NCBI GenBank assembly: GCA_024763295.1
Contig: JANTFU010000108.1
Coordinates: 1-7,412 of the forward strand
Direction of reading: 5' to 3'
Length of the DNA: 7,412 nt
Source: Anaerolineales bacterium
Lineage (GTDB): Bacteria; Chloroflexota; Anaerolineae; Anaerolineales; Villigracilaceae
In this document: positions 1-5,704 of the stretch, in pieces
Position numbering within the stretch: the stretch's first letter is position 1
How the letters are laid out: every line of letters starts with the position of its first letter
The notes under the pieces: model-generated
Database searches by the model: none
What the model saw: the letters and a program-made list of their open reading frames with translations, nothing else
Told to the model about the DNA's origin: nothing
Translations under genes and position numbers: made by a program

Positions 1-689
1 GGGATAACGTGCCCGCTCTCGGTGACCCACATTTTTTCTTTGTCGGTCACTGTCAAGGCGGCGTAGATATCGTCCATGCTGGTTAGCGGTACATAATTGT
101 CGTTGCGCGAATGCACGAGCAACGTGGGCACGTTCAGGGTCGGGAGCGCGGCACGCATCTCGCCCATCAGCGTATCCAATTCTGCGATTGAACGCACGGG
201 ATTTTCGGGATACGAAACCTGTTCCCGCCAAGCATCCTTATCAAACCAACCTGCGCCGGGTTCGCCATCCGTTTTGGGGAGAAAGCGGACTGTTCGGGAG
301 GCTGCTTTCGCGAATTTAATGCGTGGATCGTTGAGCAAATAAGGTGCAGACATGGTCGCAACGCCCGCAACCTTTAGCTTGGTAGCCATCAAGAGGCTCA
401 GTACGCCCCCCATCGATAAGCCGATCAAGACCACCTGATCTGCGATTCCGCGCAAAAGATGGTAGCCATCTTCGACAGAGTGCATCCAATCGACGTAGCG
501 TGAGCGGATCATATCGTCTGGGTTGGTAGCATGACCAGCCAGACGGGGAGCGAGGACGCTAAAGCCCTGCTCCGCGAGGTATTCAGCGAGCCAGCGCATT
601 TCTTTGGGCGAGCCGGTGAAGCCATGTATCAGCAGGCAACCAATTTTATTGCCGGGGAAGAGGAAGGGTTCTGCGGTTTTTATGATCAT
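1..689 (-). CDS. Alpha/beta-hydrolase, carboxylesterase / monoacylglycerol lipase type (C-terminus cut by window edge)
   Basis: Reading the minus strand from the ATG at 689 gives 229 uninterrupted codons running off the left edge. Near the N-terminus is the oxyanion-hole motif HGFTGSP (residues 22-28). The nucleophile elbow is GLSMGG with Ser92, the acid is probably Asp197 in SRNDNYVP, and His227 lies in ESGHVI just before the edge. This order and spacing match the Est30-like carboxylesterases and monoacylglycerol lipases, cytoplasmic serine hydrolases of roughly 250 residues that cleave short-chain or monoacyl esters. Probably only about 20 residues are missing. No signal peptide is visible. 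The ATG has no clear Shine-Dalgarno sequence; I chose it because it lies a normal distance ahead of the HGFTG motif. The gene follows the Xaa-Pro peptidase on the same strand after a 138-bp gap full of hairpins. The substrate cannot be told from sequence. Confidence 0.9.
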   Translation of the reverse strand, partial: MIIKTAEPFLFPGNKIGCLLIHGFTGSPKEMRWLAEYLAEQGFSVLAPRLAGHATNPDDMIRSRYVDWMHSVEDGYHLLRGIADQVVLIGLSMGGVLSLLMATKLKVAGVATMSAPYLLNDPRIKFAKAASRTVRFLPKTDGEPGAGWFDKDAWREQVSYPENPVRSIAELDTLMGEMRAALPTLNVPTLLVHSRNDNYVPLTSMDDIYAALTVTDKEKMWVTESGHVI

Positions 690-711
690 ATTTTTGCCAA
701 GAGTTTGGATA

Positions 712-754
712 GACTTGCATTGCACTTGAAAAGTGCGTTGCAAGTCGTTTTTTT
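712..754 (+). terminator. Strong hairpin with T7 tail, terminator-like on the plus strand
   Basis: The arms at 712-727 and 731-746 form a 16-position stem around a 3-nt loop (GAA), broken only by one T/T mismatch and one G/T wobble. The hairpin is followed by G and seven T residues (748-754). That is the form of an intrinsic terminator for plus-strand transcripts, yet the genes on both sides are on the minus strand, and no T-tract follows the hairpin in the minus direction. It may stop antisense transcription, or it may simply be a palindromic repeat (see the related hairpin at 781-814). Confidence 0.45.
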
Positions 755-780
755 AATTCAAGCTCGCTTTGCAAGACCCA

Positions 781-827
781 CAGTGCAACGCATCCTTAGG
801 GATGCAATGCACTGTTTGTGTTTTTTG
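781..827 (+). repeat. Second hairpin, related to the one at 712-746, with a T-rich plus-strand tail
   Basis: The arms 781-795 and 800-814 pair around the loop TTAG with two adjacent mismatches. The tail 815-827 is TTTGTGTTTTTTG, ending directly at the stop codon of the Xaa-Pro peptidase gene. All four arms of the two hairpins share the core TGCA(TT or AC)GCA, and the mismatch sits at the same place in both. Read on the minus strand this hairpin has the same TT/GT bulge as the first one on the plus strand, so the two look like inverted copies of one repeat type. Confidence 0.5.
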
Positions 828-1928
828 TTAGCCTAAGACTCGTATTTCTCGTGGTAAGGTTGTCAAACTTTCTGCGCCATCTTTGGTGATAATCATATCA
901 TCTTCCACGCGGACGCCGTTGCGATTGGGGAGGTAGATGCCGGGTTCGACGGTGTATGCCATGCCTTCTTCGAGGATGCGTTGGTTGTCGGCGCGCATAT
1001 AGGGTGCTTCGTGTCCTTCCATGCCGAGACCATGACCGGTGCGATGTGTGAAGTATGCACCGTAACCGGCATCGTCGATGACCTTACGGGCGGCGATATC
1101 AACCACGCCAGCGGGCAGACCGGGTTTGCCTGCCGCACGCCCTGCCGCGTTGGCGGCTTGCGTGATCTCGTGGATTTTGCGGTATTCGTCGTCAATTTCA
1201 CCGATGGCGAAAGTGCGCGTAATGTCGGAAACGTAGTCGTTGACCATTGCGCCGTAGTCGATGACGAGTAGATCGCCTGCCTGTAATTTGCGTTCGGTTG
1301 GGGTGGCGTGCGGATTGGCAGAATTGGGTCCGGCGGAGACAATCGGCTGGAAGGGGAAGGGCGACATGGAGCCGTGTTGGATGAGTTGCATCACTAATTC
1401 GGCAGCGATTTCTTTTTCGCTAACGCCAATCTTGACCTTTGGGAGGGTTGCTTCGAGGGCGTTTTGGGCGATCTCGACGGCTTTGCGCATATTAGCGATT
1501 TCATCCGTGTCTTTGCGCATCCGCAGGGAGGCGATGGTCTCGGTTGCGTCGGGAAAGGTGGCGTGCGGCGCAGAGGCTTGTAAATAGCGATATTCGAGAA
1601 TGCGCATGGCGAGCGGTTCCACGCCGATGCGTTTTCCGTTTAAGTCAAAGGCATCGAAGGCTTTTTTGAAGACACTCGTCCAAGTGGCGGGGTTTTCGCC
1701 GTAGGGGAAGGCATCTATGTCTAAGCCGTTGAGTTTGGCGGTTTCCAGTTCGGGGAGTACCAAGCCGACACGTCCGTCAGCGCCGAAGATGCCGATGACG
1801 GGGCGTTCCATGAGGTGAAAATGAAGTCCGGTGGCATAGAGCAAGCTGGGGCTGGGATTGAGTACGAGAGCGTCCAAGCCGGATTCTGTGAGGGCGTTGG
1901 TTAGCTTTTTTAAACGGTGCTGATTCAT
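828..1928 (-). CDS. M24B metallopeptidase, Xaa-Pro dipeptidase/aminopeptidase family
   Basis: The product has 366 residues counting from the ATG at 1928, close to the usual length of PepQ/YqhT-type proteins. A creatinase-like N-terminal domain (about 1-130) precedes the pita-bread catalytic domain (about 137-355). All five dinuclear-metal ligands of the family are visible: Asp224 (VIDYG), Asp235 (SDITRTF), His299 (TGHGLG), Glu328 (VEPG) and Glu342 (VRVEDD). The expected accessory histidines are His207 in PHATPTERKL and His306 in EGHEAP. The family hydrolyses the bond before proline in dipeptides or at peptide N-termini, in the cytoplasm. A second in-frame ATG at 1940 would add four residues (MEDK), but its AAGG touches the codon with no spacing. 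The ATG at 1928 has GGAAG five bases upstream, so I prefer it. The SDR gene lies 51 bp upstream of position 1940 on the same strand and could be co-transcribed. Dipeptidase and aminopeptidase activity cannot be separated from sequence. Confidence 0.93.
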   Translation of the reverse strand: MNQHRLKKLTNALTESGLDALVLNPSPSLLYATGLHFHLMERPVIGIFGADGRVGLVLPELETAKLNGLDIDAFPYGENPATWTSVFKKAFDAFDLNGKRIGVEPLAMRILEYRYLQASAPHATFPDATETIASLRMRKDTDEIANMRKAVEIAQNALEATLPKVKIGVSEKEIAAELVMQLIQHGSMSPFPFQPIVSAGPNSANPHATPTERKLQAGDLLVIDYGAMVNDYVSDITRTFAIGEIDDEYRKIHEITQAANAAGRAAGKPGLPAGVVDIAARKVIDDAGYGAYFTHRTGHGLGMEGHEAPYMRADNQRILEEGMAYTVEPGIYLPNRNGVRVEDDMIITKDGAESLTTLPREIRVLG

Positions 1929-1953
1929 TTTGTCTTCCATCCTTAAAGAATGA

Positions 1954-1985
1954 GACCCGACAGTTTTTTAGGAACCTGTCAGGTC
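1954..1985. repeat. GACCTGACAG-type inverted repeat between the SDR and peptidase genes
   Basis: GACCCGACAG (1954-1963) is the inverted copy of CTGTCAGGTC (1976-1985) with one mismatch, around a 12-nt AT-rich loop. It fills most of the 51-bp gap between the two minus-strand genes and would form a hairpin just before the peptidase start. No U-tract follows it on the minus strand, so it does not look like an intrinsic terminator. It resembles a dispersed palindromic repeat. Confidence 0.6.
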
Positions 1986-1991
1986 AGGGTT

Positions 1992-2798
1992 TTATAGATG
2001 ATGTTTTTTTGCAAAGTTATTTTGCACAAGGTCTGAGATGCCGGGGAAGTGGTTGTCAAACCAGATGATCAAGCCAAACCACCAGGGCAAGATCATCGTG
2101 CGGCGGGGGCGCTTGGCAATGTCAATAACTTTTTGAGCAACAAAGTCTGCGCTCATTTTTGCCCATTTGGGGCTGCTGGCTTTTTTCTTGGCGTTGCTTT
2201 TGCCGGTATGTTCACTAAATTCGGTCTCGGCGGGTCCGGGATAGATGCCGGAAACCTCGATACCCAGATGCTTGACTTCGCGTCGCAAGGCATCTGTGAA
2301 GCCGCGCACGCCATATTTTGTGGCAGCATAAATGCTGTAAAGTGGGGCAGCCGTCCAGCCTGCGACCGAGGACATGTTGATGATGTGTCCGCTGCGACGG
2401 TTGAGCATGTGCGGGAGCACTTCGCGTGTGACTTGAATGAGACCGGTCAGGTTGACGTCAATCTGGGTTTGGATATCGCGCCGTGGGCTAAGGTTTTCGA
2501 GCCAGTCGAGGCGACCAAAACCGGCGTTGTTGAAGAGGATGTCGATCTTGCCGTAAACATCGAGGGTGGTTTCGACCATCAGACTGATTTCTTCCTGACT
2601 GGCAACGTCGACGGGCACAGCGATGGCTTCGCCACCGGCATCTTGAATTTCGTCCGCTAATTTTTGCAGGCGGTCAAGTCGTCGCGCTGCGAGAACAACC
2701 TTGGCGCCCTCCTGCGCAAAGAGATGGGCAGCGTGTTCTCCAAAGCCTGATGATGCCCCCGTGATAAGTACGACTTTATTTTTGAGTGAACGAGGCAT
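1992..2798 (-). CDS. Classical short-chain dehydrogenase/reductase (SDR), probably NADP(H)-dependent
   Basis: This 268-residue protein has the classical single-domain SDR Rossmann fold. The cofactor motif is TGASSGFG (residues 13-20), followed by Asp64 (adenine-contact region), NNAG (90-93) and the structural Asn116. The catalytic residues Ser144, Tyr157 and Lys161 (YAATK) have the standard 13- and 4-residue spacings, and PG is at 187-188. Arg39-Arg40 at the end of the second strand suggests a preference for NADP(H). The C-terminal part is longer than the core fold, with a lysine-rich stretch (204-206) and a hydrophobic aromatic segment (about 235-247, containing LPWWFG) that may sit near a membrane or form a substrate lid. 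The ATG at 2798 has AAAGGA seven bases upstream, which fixes the start. Substrate is unknown: the family covers alcohols, ketones, steroids and acyl derivatives. It is the first gene of the possible SDR-peptidase pair. Confidence 0.93.
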   Translation of the reverse strand: MPRSLKNKVVLITGASSGFGEHAAHLFAQEGAKVVLAARRLDRLQKLADEIQDAGGEAIAVPVDVASQEEISLMVETTLDVYGKIDILFNNAGFGRLDWLENLSPRRDIQTQIDVNLTGLIQVTREVLPHMLNRRSGHIINMSSVAGWTAAPLYSIYAATKYGVRGFTDALRREVKHLGIEVSGIYPGPAETEFSEHTGKSNAKKKASSPKWAKMSADFVAQKVIDIAKRPRRTMILPWWFGLIIWFDNHFPGISDLVQNNFAKKHHL

Positions 2799-2805
2799 GG
2801 CGAAA

Positions 2806-2811
2806 TCCTTT
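2806..2811 (-). promoter_or_regulatory. Ribosome binding site of the SDR gene
   Basis: AAAGGA on the minus strand lies seven bases before the ATG at 2798, a good Shine-Dalgarno match that decides the start. Confidence 0.75.
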
Positions 2812-2838
2812 CGTAGGAAAGCTGGGTTGACTTTGCTA

Positions 2839-2935
2839 AAGCGACTGTCATCTCCAAAGCCAACTTGACAATTATTGAACGAGTGTTTTCTGATGCATCA
2901 TACAGTTTAGAAGTTCTCAAAGGTGACAGTCACTT
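2839..2935. repeat. Widely spaced inverted repeat with core GACTGTCA
   Basis: The segment at 2839-2853 (AAGCGACTGTCATCT) matches the reverse complement of 2921-2935 at 13 of 15 positions. The right arm also contains a perfect GTGAC-A-GTCAC palindrome (2923-2933). A further 8-bp inverted pair, TTAGAAGT (from about 2907) and ACTTCTAA (2931-2938), overlaps it. The spacing of about 67 bp is too long for a simple terminator. It may be a decayed palindromic repeat or paired operator-like sites ahead of the SDR gene. Confidence 0.45.
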
Positions 2936-2963
2936 CTAATGGATAAATCATTTAGAAACAGTA

Positions 2964-3085
2964 ATTACAGCCTCTGAGCGGAGGACTGAGATGCGAAGTC
3001 CGCAGTCGAAGAGCGGTTTTCCTGAGAGCGCCGTCCTTCGACTACACTCCTCCCGTCGGTCGTCGCTCCGCTCAGGAACTGTATT
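2964..3085. repeat. 122-bp element with imperfect 20-bp terminal inverted repeats, MITE-like
   Basis: The ends 2964-2983 and 3066-3085 are inverted copies of each other at 16 of 20 positions, including a perfect ten-base match CTGAGCGGAG. Inside there is an exact inner pair AGTCGAAG (3004-3011) and CTTCGACT (3036-3043), and another pair TCCTGAG (3020-3026) / CTCAGGA (3071-3077). Both ends carry TACAG/CTGTA, so a TA target duplication is conceivable. There is no coding capacity. It ends 30 bp before the lon stop codon. It could be a miniature transposable element or a dispersed structured repeat. Confidence 0.5.
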
Positions 3086-3115
3086 TTGCCAACTTCTAAA
3101 TATTTTCTCTATAAG

Positions 3116-5572
3116 TTATTCGTCGCTTTCTTCTTTACTGGGGCGCGGCGGATCGATGGCGCGTTCGGGCGCGATGGCGATCTCAACGACCTGATCCATG
3201 TGTTTGATGGGAATGATTTTCAACTCCGCGCGGACTTGCTTGGGCAGTTCGTGCAAATCTTTGATGTTTTTCTCTGGCAGCAGGACAACCTTCATCCCAA
3301 GCCGATGCGCGGCGATGATTTTATCCCGTACCCCGCCGACCGGAAGCACACGCCCCCTCAACGTGATCTCGCCTGTCATCGAGACATCCCTGTAAACAGG
3401 GTGACCGGTAAGGGCAGAGAGCATCGCGGTGGTGAGGGTGATGCCCGCGCTGGGACCATCTTTCGGAATGGCACCTTCGGGCATGTGCAGGTGGATGTCC
3501 ATGCGGTCGAAAACTTCGAGCGGGATGTCAAAATCCGCCGCACGGGATTTGATGTAGGTCAGCCCCGCTTGCACGGATTCTTGCATCACCTCGCCGACGC
3601 GCCCCGTAATTTGAACATTGCCTTTGCCTTCGAGGACAGCGACTTCGATGGTCATCGTTTCGCCGCCATTTATTGTCCACGCGAGACCGGTGGCGACGCC
3701 GACTTCGTCGTTCTCTTCGGGGTCAGGCAAGAAGTATTCGGGCGGACCGAGTAGTTTTTCGATGGCGGGCGCGCTAATCTGCTGTGGGTAGCGTTTCCCT
3801 TCGGCTTTGAGACGGGCAACTTTACGACAAACTTTGCCGATTTCGCGCTCTAAATTACGAACGCCGGCTTCATCGGTATATTCGCGCACGAGACGTTTTA
3901 AAGCAGCGCTGGAAAAGCTCAAATCTATATCGTCGATGCCGTTTTCAAGCAGTTGGCGCGGAATGAGATATTGCTCGGCAATTTGTAGCTTTTCATCTTC
4001 GATGTAGCCGGGAAATTCGATCACTTCCATGCGGTCGAGTAGCGCGTCGGGGATGTCGTAGAGTGAATTTGCCGTTGTGATGAACATGACCTTGGAAAGG
4101 TCGTAGTCGATTTCGAGATAGTGGTCGCTGAAGGCGTTATTTTGTTCGGGGTCAAGCACTTCGAGCAGGGCGGCGGCGGGGTCGCCGCGGAAGTCGGCGC
4201 CGAGTTTGTCGATCTCGTCGAGCATGAAGAGCGGATTGATCTTACCGGCACGCTTCATGGTTTGGATGATGCGTCCGGGCAGCGCCCCAATGTAGGTGCG
4301 GCGATGTCCGCGTATCTCGCTCACGTCGCGCACCCCGCCCAGAGAAACGCGAACAAATTCACGTCCGAGCGCTTCGGCGATGGAGCGTCCGAGCGAGGTT
4401 TTGCCGGTGCCGGGCGCGCCTACAAAACATAGAATCGGCTGTCGATCCTTTTTCGGCTTAAGGCTTTTGACCGCAATATATTCGAGGATGCGATCTTTGA
4501 TTTTCTTCAATCCGTAATGATCGCGGTCGAGTACTTTGGCGGCGTGGCGCACGTCGAGTTTGTCGCGCGTGGCGTTCTTCCAGGGGAGTTCGGTAATCCA
4601 GTCGATGTAGGCGCGGATGATGCCGCTTTCAGGCGCCATTGGCGGCAGTTGTTTGAGCCGACCGAGTTCTTTGAGGGCGGTGGCGAGGGCGTGTTTGGGT
4701 AGATGCGCTTTTTCGATATTCTGGTGGACTTCGGCGAGATCACCAGACCAAATATCGCTTTCGCCCAACTCGGTTTCGATGGCTTTGAGCTGTTCGCGCA
4801 GGTAATATTCACGCTGGCTGCGATCCATTTCGGATTGCACTTGCGACTGAATTTTGTCTTCGAGTTCGAGCACGTCGACAAGTTGTGCCAACAGCATATT
4901 GAGTTGTTGCAGACGCGTGGCAGGATCGGGCAGCAGGAGCAGTTTTTGTTTTTCTTGCGCGGGGATGGTCAGCGAGGAGGCAATCATATCTGCCAGCCAG
5001 CCGGGTTCGGTGATGTTGAGCGCGTAGAGATGTGCTTCATCGGGGATGCTGTGGTCGAGATGCACGGCTTGCTCAAAAGAGTCTATCACGGAGCGCATCA
5101 GGGCTTTCATTTCGCGCTCGGCGTCGGTTGGCTCGTTGATCGGGCGCACGCGCACACGGATAAAGGGCGTGAGTTGCAAAACTTCCACCAATTCCACGCG
5201 GCGGCGTCCCTGCACGAGTGCAGAACTGGCGCCTTCGGGCAAGGTCAGCAAACGTCCAATTGCCATTTCGACGCCGATGGGCAAAAAGTCGTCTCTGCCG
5301 GGGTTGTTTTGTTCGGAGTCGCGCTGCGATAAGCCAATCACTGTCTGATTGCTACGCTGGGCTTCTTGAATAGCGAGCAGCGAACTTTCACGTCCAACAA
5401 AGATCGGCGAAATCATTTTCGGGAAAATGACCATATCTCGCAACGGTATAGCCCAGGCTTCGATCAAGCCGTCGGCGTCGGTTTCGTGGCTGGGCACGCT
5501 GTACAGTTCTTCGGTACGCTGCGAGAGTGAAACGTCAAATTCTTCGTCGTCAAACCAGTCGTTTTGATTCAT
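3116..5572 (-). CDS. lon: ATP-dependent Lon protease (LonA type)
   Basis: The product has 818 residues, the normal length for a bacterial LonA, a cytoplasmic hexameric AAA+ serine protease that degrades misfolded and regulatory proteins. Domains in order: a strongly acidic N-terminal leader (1-38), the LON substrate-binding domain (from about 40, AIPLRDMVIFP), a helical linker (about 235-310), the AAA+ module and the S16 protease domain. The Walker A motif is GAPGTGKT with Lys391, Walker B is FMLDEIDK with Asp452-Glu453, the pore-loop tyrosine is Tyr427, sensor 1 is Asn502, the arginine finger is Arg514 and sensor 2 is Arg572. The protease dyad is Ser708 (KDGPSAG) and Lys751. These sit at a constant offset of +29 from the E. 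coli residues K362, Y398, S679 and K722, so the enzyme is collinear and intact apart from the longer N-terminus. The start is set by AGGA five bases upstream. No CIRCE-type heat-shock operator is seen. folC lies upstream on the same strand, with 126 bp between. Confidence 0.98.
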   Translation of the reverse strand: MNQNDWFDDEEFDVSLSQRTEELYSVPSHETDADGLIEAWAIPLRDMVIFPKMISPIFVGRESSLLAIQEAQRSNQTVIGLSQRDSEQNNPGRDDFLPIGVEMAIGRLLTLPEGASSALVQGRRRVELVEVLQLTPFIRVRVRPINEPTDAEREMKALMRSVIDSFEQAVHLDHSIPDEAHLYALNITEPGWLADMIASSLTIPAQEKQKLLLLPDPATRLQQLNMLLAQLVDVLELEDKIQSQVQSEMDRSQREYYLREQLKAIETELGESDIWSGDLAEVHQNIEKAHLPKHALATALKELGRLKQLPPMAPESGIIRAYIDWITELPWKNATRDKLDVRHAAKVLDRDHYGLKKIKDRILEYIAVKSLKPKKDRQPILCFVGAPGTGKTSLGRSIAEALGREFVRVSLGGVRDVSEIRGHRRTYIGALPGRIIQTMKRAGKINPLFMLDEIDKLGADFRGDPAAALLEVLDPEQNNAFSDHYLEIDYDLSKVMFITTANSLYDIPDALLDRMEVIEFPGYIEDEKLQIAEQYLIPRQLLENGIDDIDLSFSSAALKRLVREYTDEAGVRNLEREIGKVCRKVARLKAEGKRYPQQISAPAIEKLLGPPEYFLPDPEENDEVGVATGLAWTINGGETMTIEVAVLEGKGNVQITGRVGEVMQESVQAGLTYIKSRAADFDIPLEVFDRMDIHLHMPEGAIPKDGPSAGITLTTAMLSALTGHPVYRDVSMTGEITLRGRVLPVGGVRDKIIAAHRLGMKVVLLPEKNIKDLHELPKQVRAELKIIPIKHMDQVVEIAIAPERAIDPPRPSKEESDE

Positions 5573-5577
5573 GTGTA

Positions 5578-5581
5578 TCCT
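5578..5581 (-). promoter_or_regulatory. Ribosome binding site of lon
   Basis: AGGA on the minus strand is five bases before the ATG at 5572. It supports this start and therefore the acidic N-terminal leader of Lon. Confidence 0.65.
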
Positions 5582-5590
5582 ATTATTTTT

Positions 5591-5629
5591 GTCATTGCGA
5601 AGGAGCGTAGCGACTGAAGCAAGCTCCTT
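5591..5629. repeat. TCATTGCGAAGGAGC-type palindromic repeat upstream of lon
   Basis: The sequence starts GTCATTGCGA and contains AAGGAGC (5600-5606), whose exact inverted copy GCTCCTT is at 5623-5629, around a 16-nt loop. It resembles a dispersed intergenic repeat (TCATTGCGA..GGAGCG..AGCGAC..AAGCAA) that I recall from many Chloroflexota and other bacterial genomes. Five T residues follow on the plus strand, but no plus-strand gene is nearby. It lies in the lon 5' region, so the lon promoter is either next to it or inside it. Confidence 0.6.
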
Positions 5630-5645
5630 TTTGCGAGTACATATT

Positions 5646-5704
5646 GCGTGATGCGTATTGCGTAATGATTTTGAGGGCTACGCAATACGAAATACGCACT
5701 ACGC
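5646..5704. repeat. TACGCAATACG inverted repeat overlapping the folC stop codon
   Basis: CGTATTGCGTA (5654-5664) and TACGCAATACG (5679-5689) are perfect 11-bp inverted copies around a 14-nt loop. Both arms continue outward with imperfect copies of the same GCGT/ACGC units, to 5646 on the left and 5704 on the right. The right side includes the last alanine codon and the TAG stop (5699-5701) of folC. No U-tract follows on the minus strand, so this is a repeat rather than a clear intrinsic terminator. Confidence 0.65.

Larger units (their letters stand above)
2799..3115. other. 317-bp gap without a gene between lon and the SDR gene
   Basis: I see no credible coding region here on either strand. 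The gap holds the SDR ribosome binding site, an inverted-repeat pair (2839-2935) and a small element bounded by imperfect terminal inverted repeats (2964-3085). The remaining bases are AT-rich and must contain the SDR promoter, but no convincing minus-strand -35/-10 pair could be fixed by eye. No intrinsic terminator with a U-tract follows lon. Confidence 0.7.

Noticed and set aside
712..827. A CRISPR-like pair of repeats
   Set aside because: There are only two hairpins with different outer sequence and opposite orientation, with no regular spacer and no cas gene.
531..836. 101-codon plus-strand frame at the left side of the window
   Set aside because: It is mostly antisense to the esterase gene, and its C-terminal part merely reads through the two hairpins and T-tracts.
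2049..2660. 203-codon plus-strand frame opposite the SDR gene
   Set aside because: The minus-strand SDR has all family motifs. This frame is its shadow and shows no ribosome binding site or domain.
828..2798. A novel multi-gene defence or biosynthetic system formed by the SDR, peptidase and esterase genes
   Set aside because: Each belongs to a very common enzyme family with intact ordinary motifs, and the gaps contain separate repeats. Nothing links them functionally beyond shared orientation.
2865..2894. Plus-strand promoter-like sequence TTGACA-18-TCTGAT
   Set aside because: It points into a gap and then antisense through lon, with no plus-strand gene to serve. The -10 match is only 4 of 6, so chance in an AT-rich gap is the simpler explanation.
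2657..2920. 87-codon minus-strand frame extending upstream of the SDR start
   Set aside because: It overlaps the SDR N-terminus in another frame, runs through the inverted-repeat region and has no ribosome binding site.
3086..3754. Long open plus-strand frame of 222 codons opposite lon
   Set aside because: It is antisense to the highly conserved protease domain of Lon, resembles no known protein, and comes from the GC-biased third codon positions of lon.
4703..5332. 209-codon plus-strand frame opposite the Lon N-terminal domain
   Set aside because: It is antisense to conserved Lon coding sequence and has no recognisable motif.
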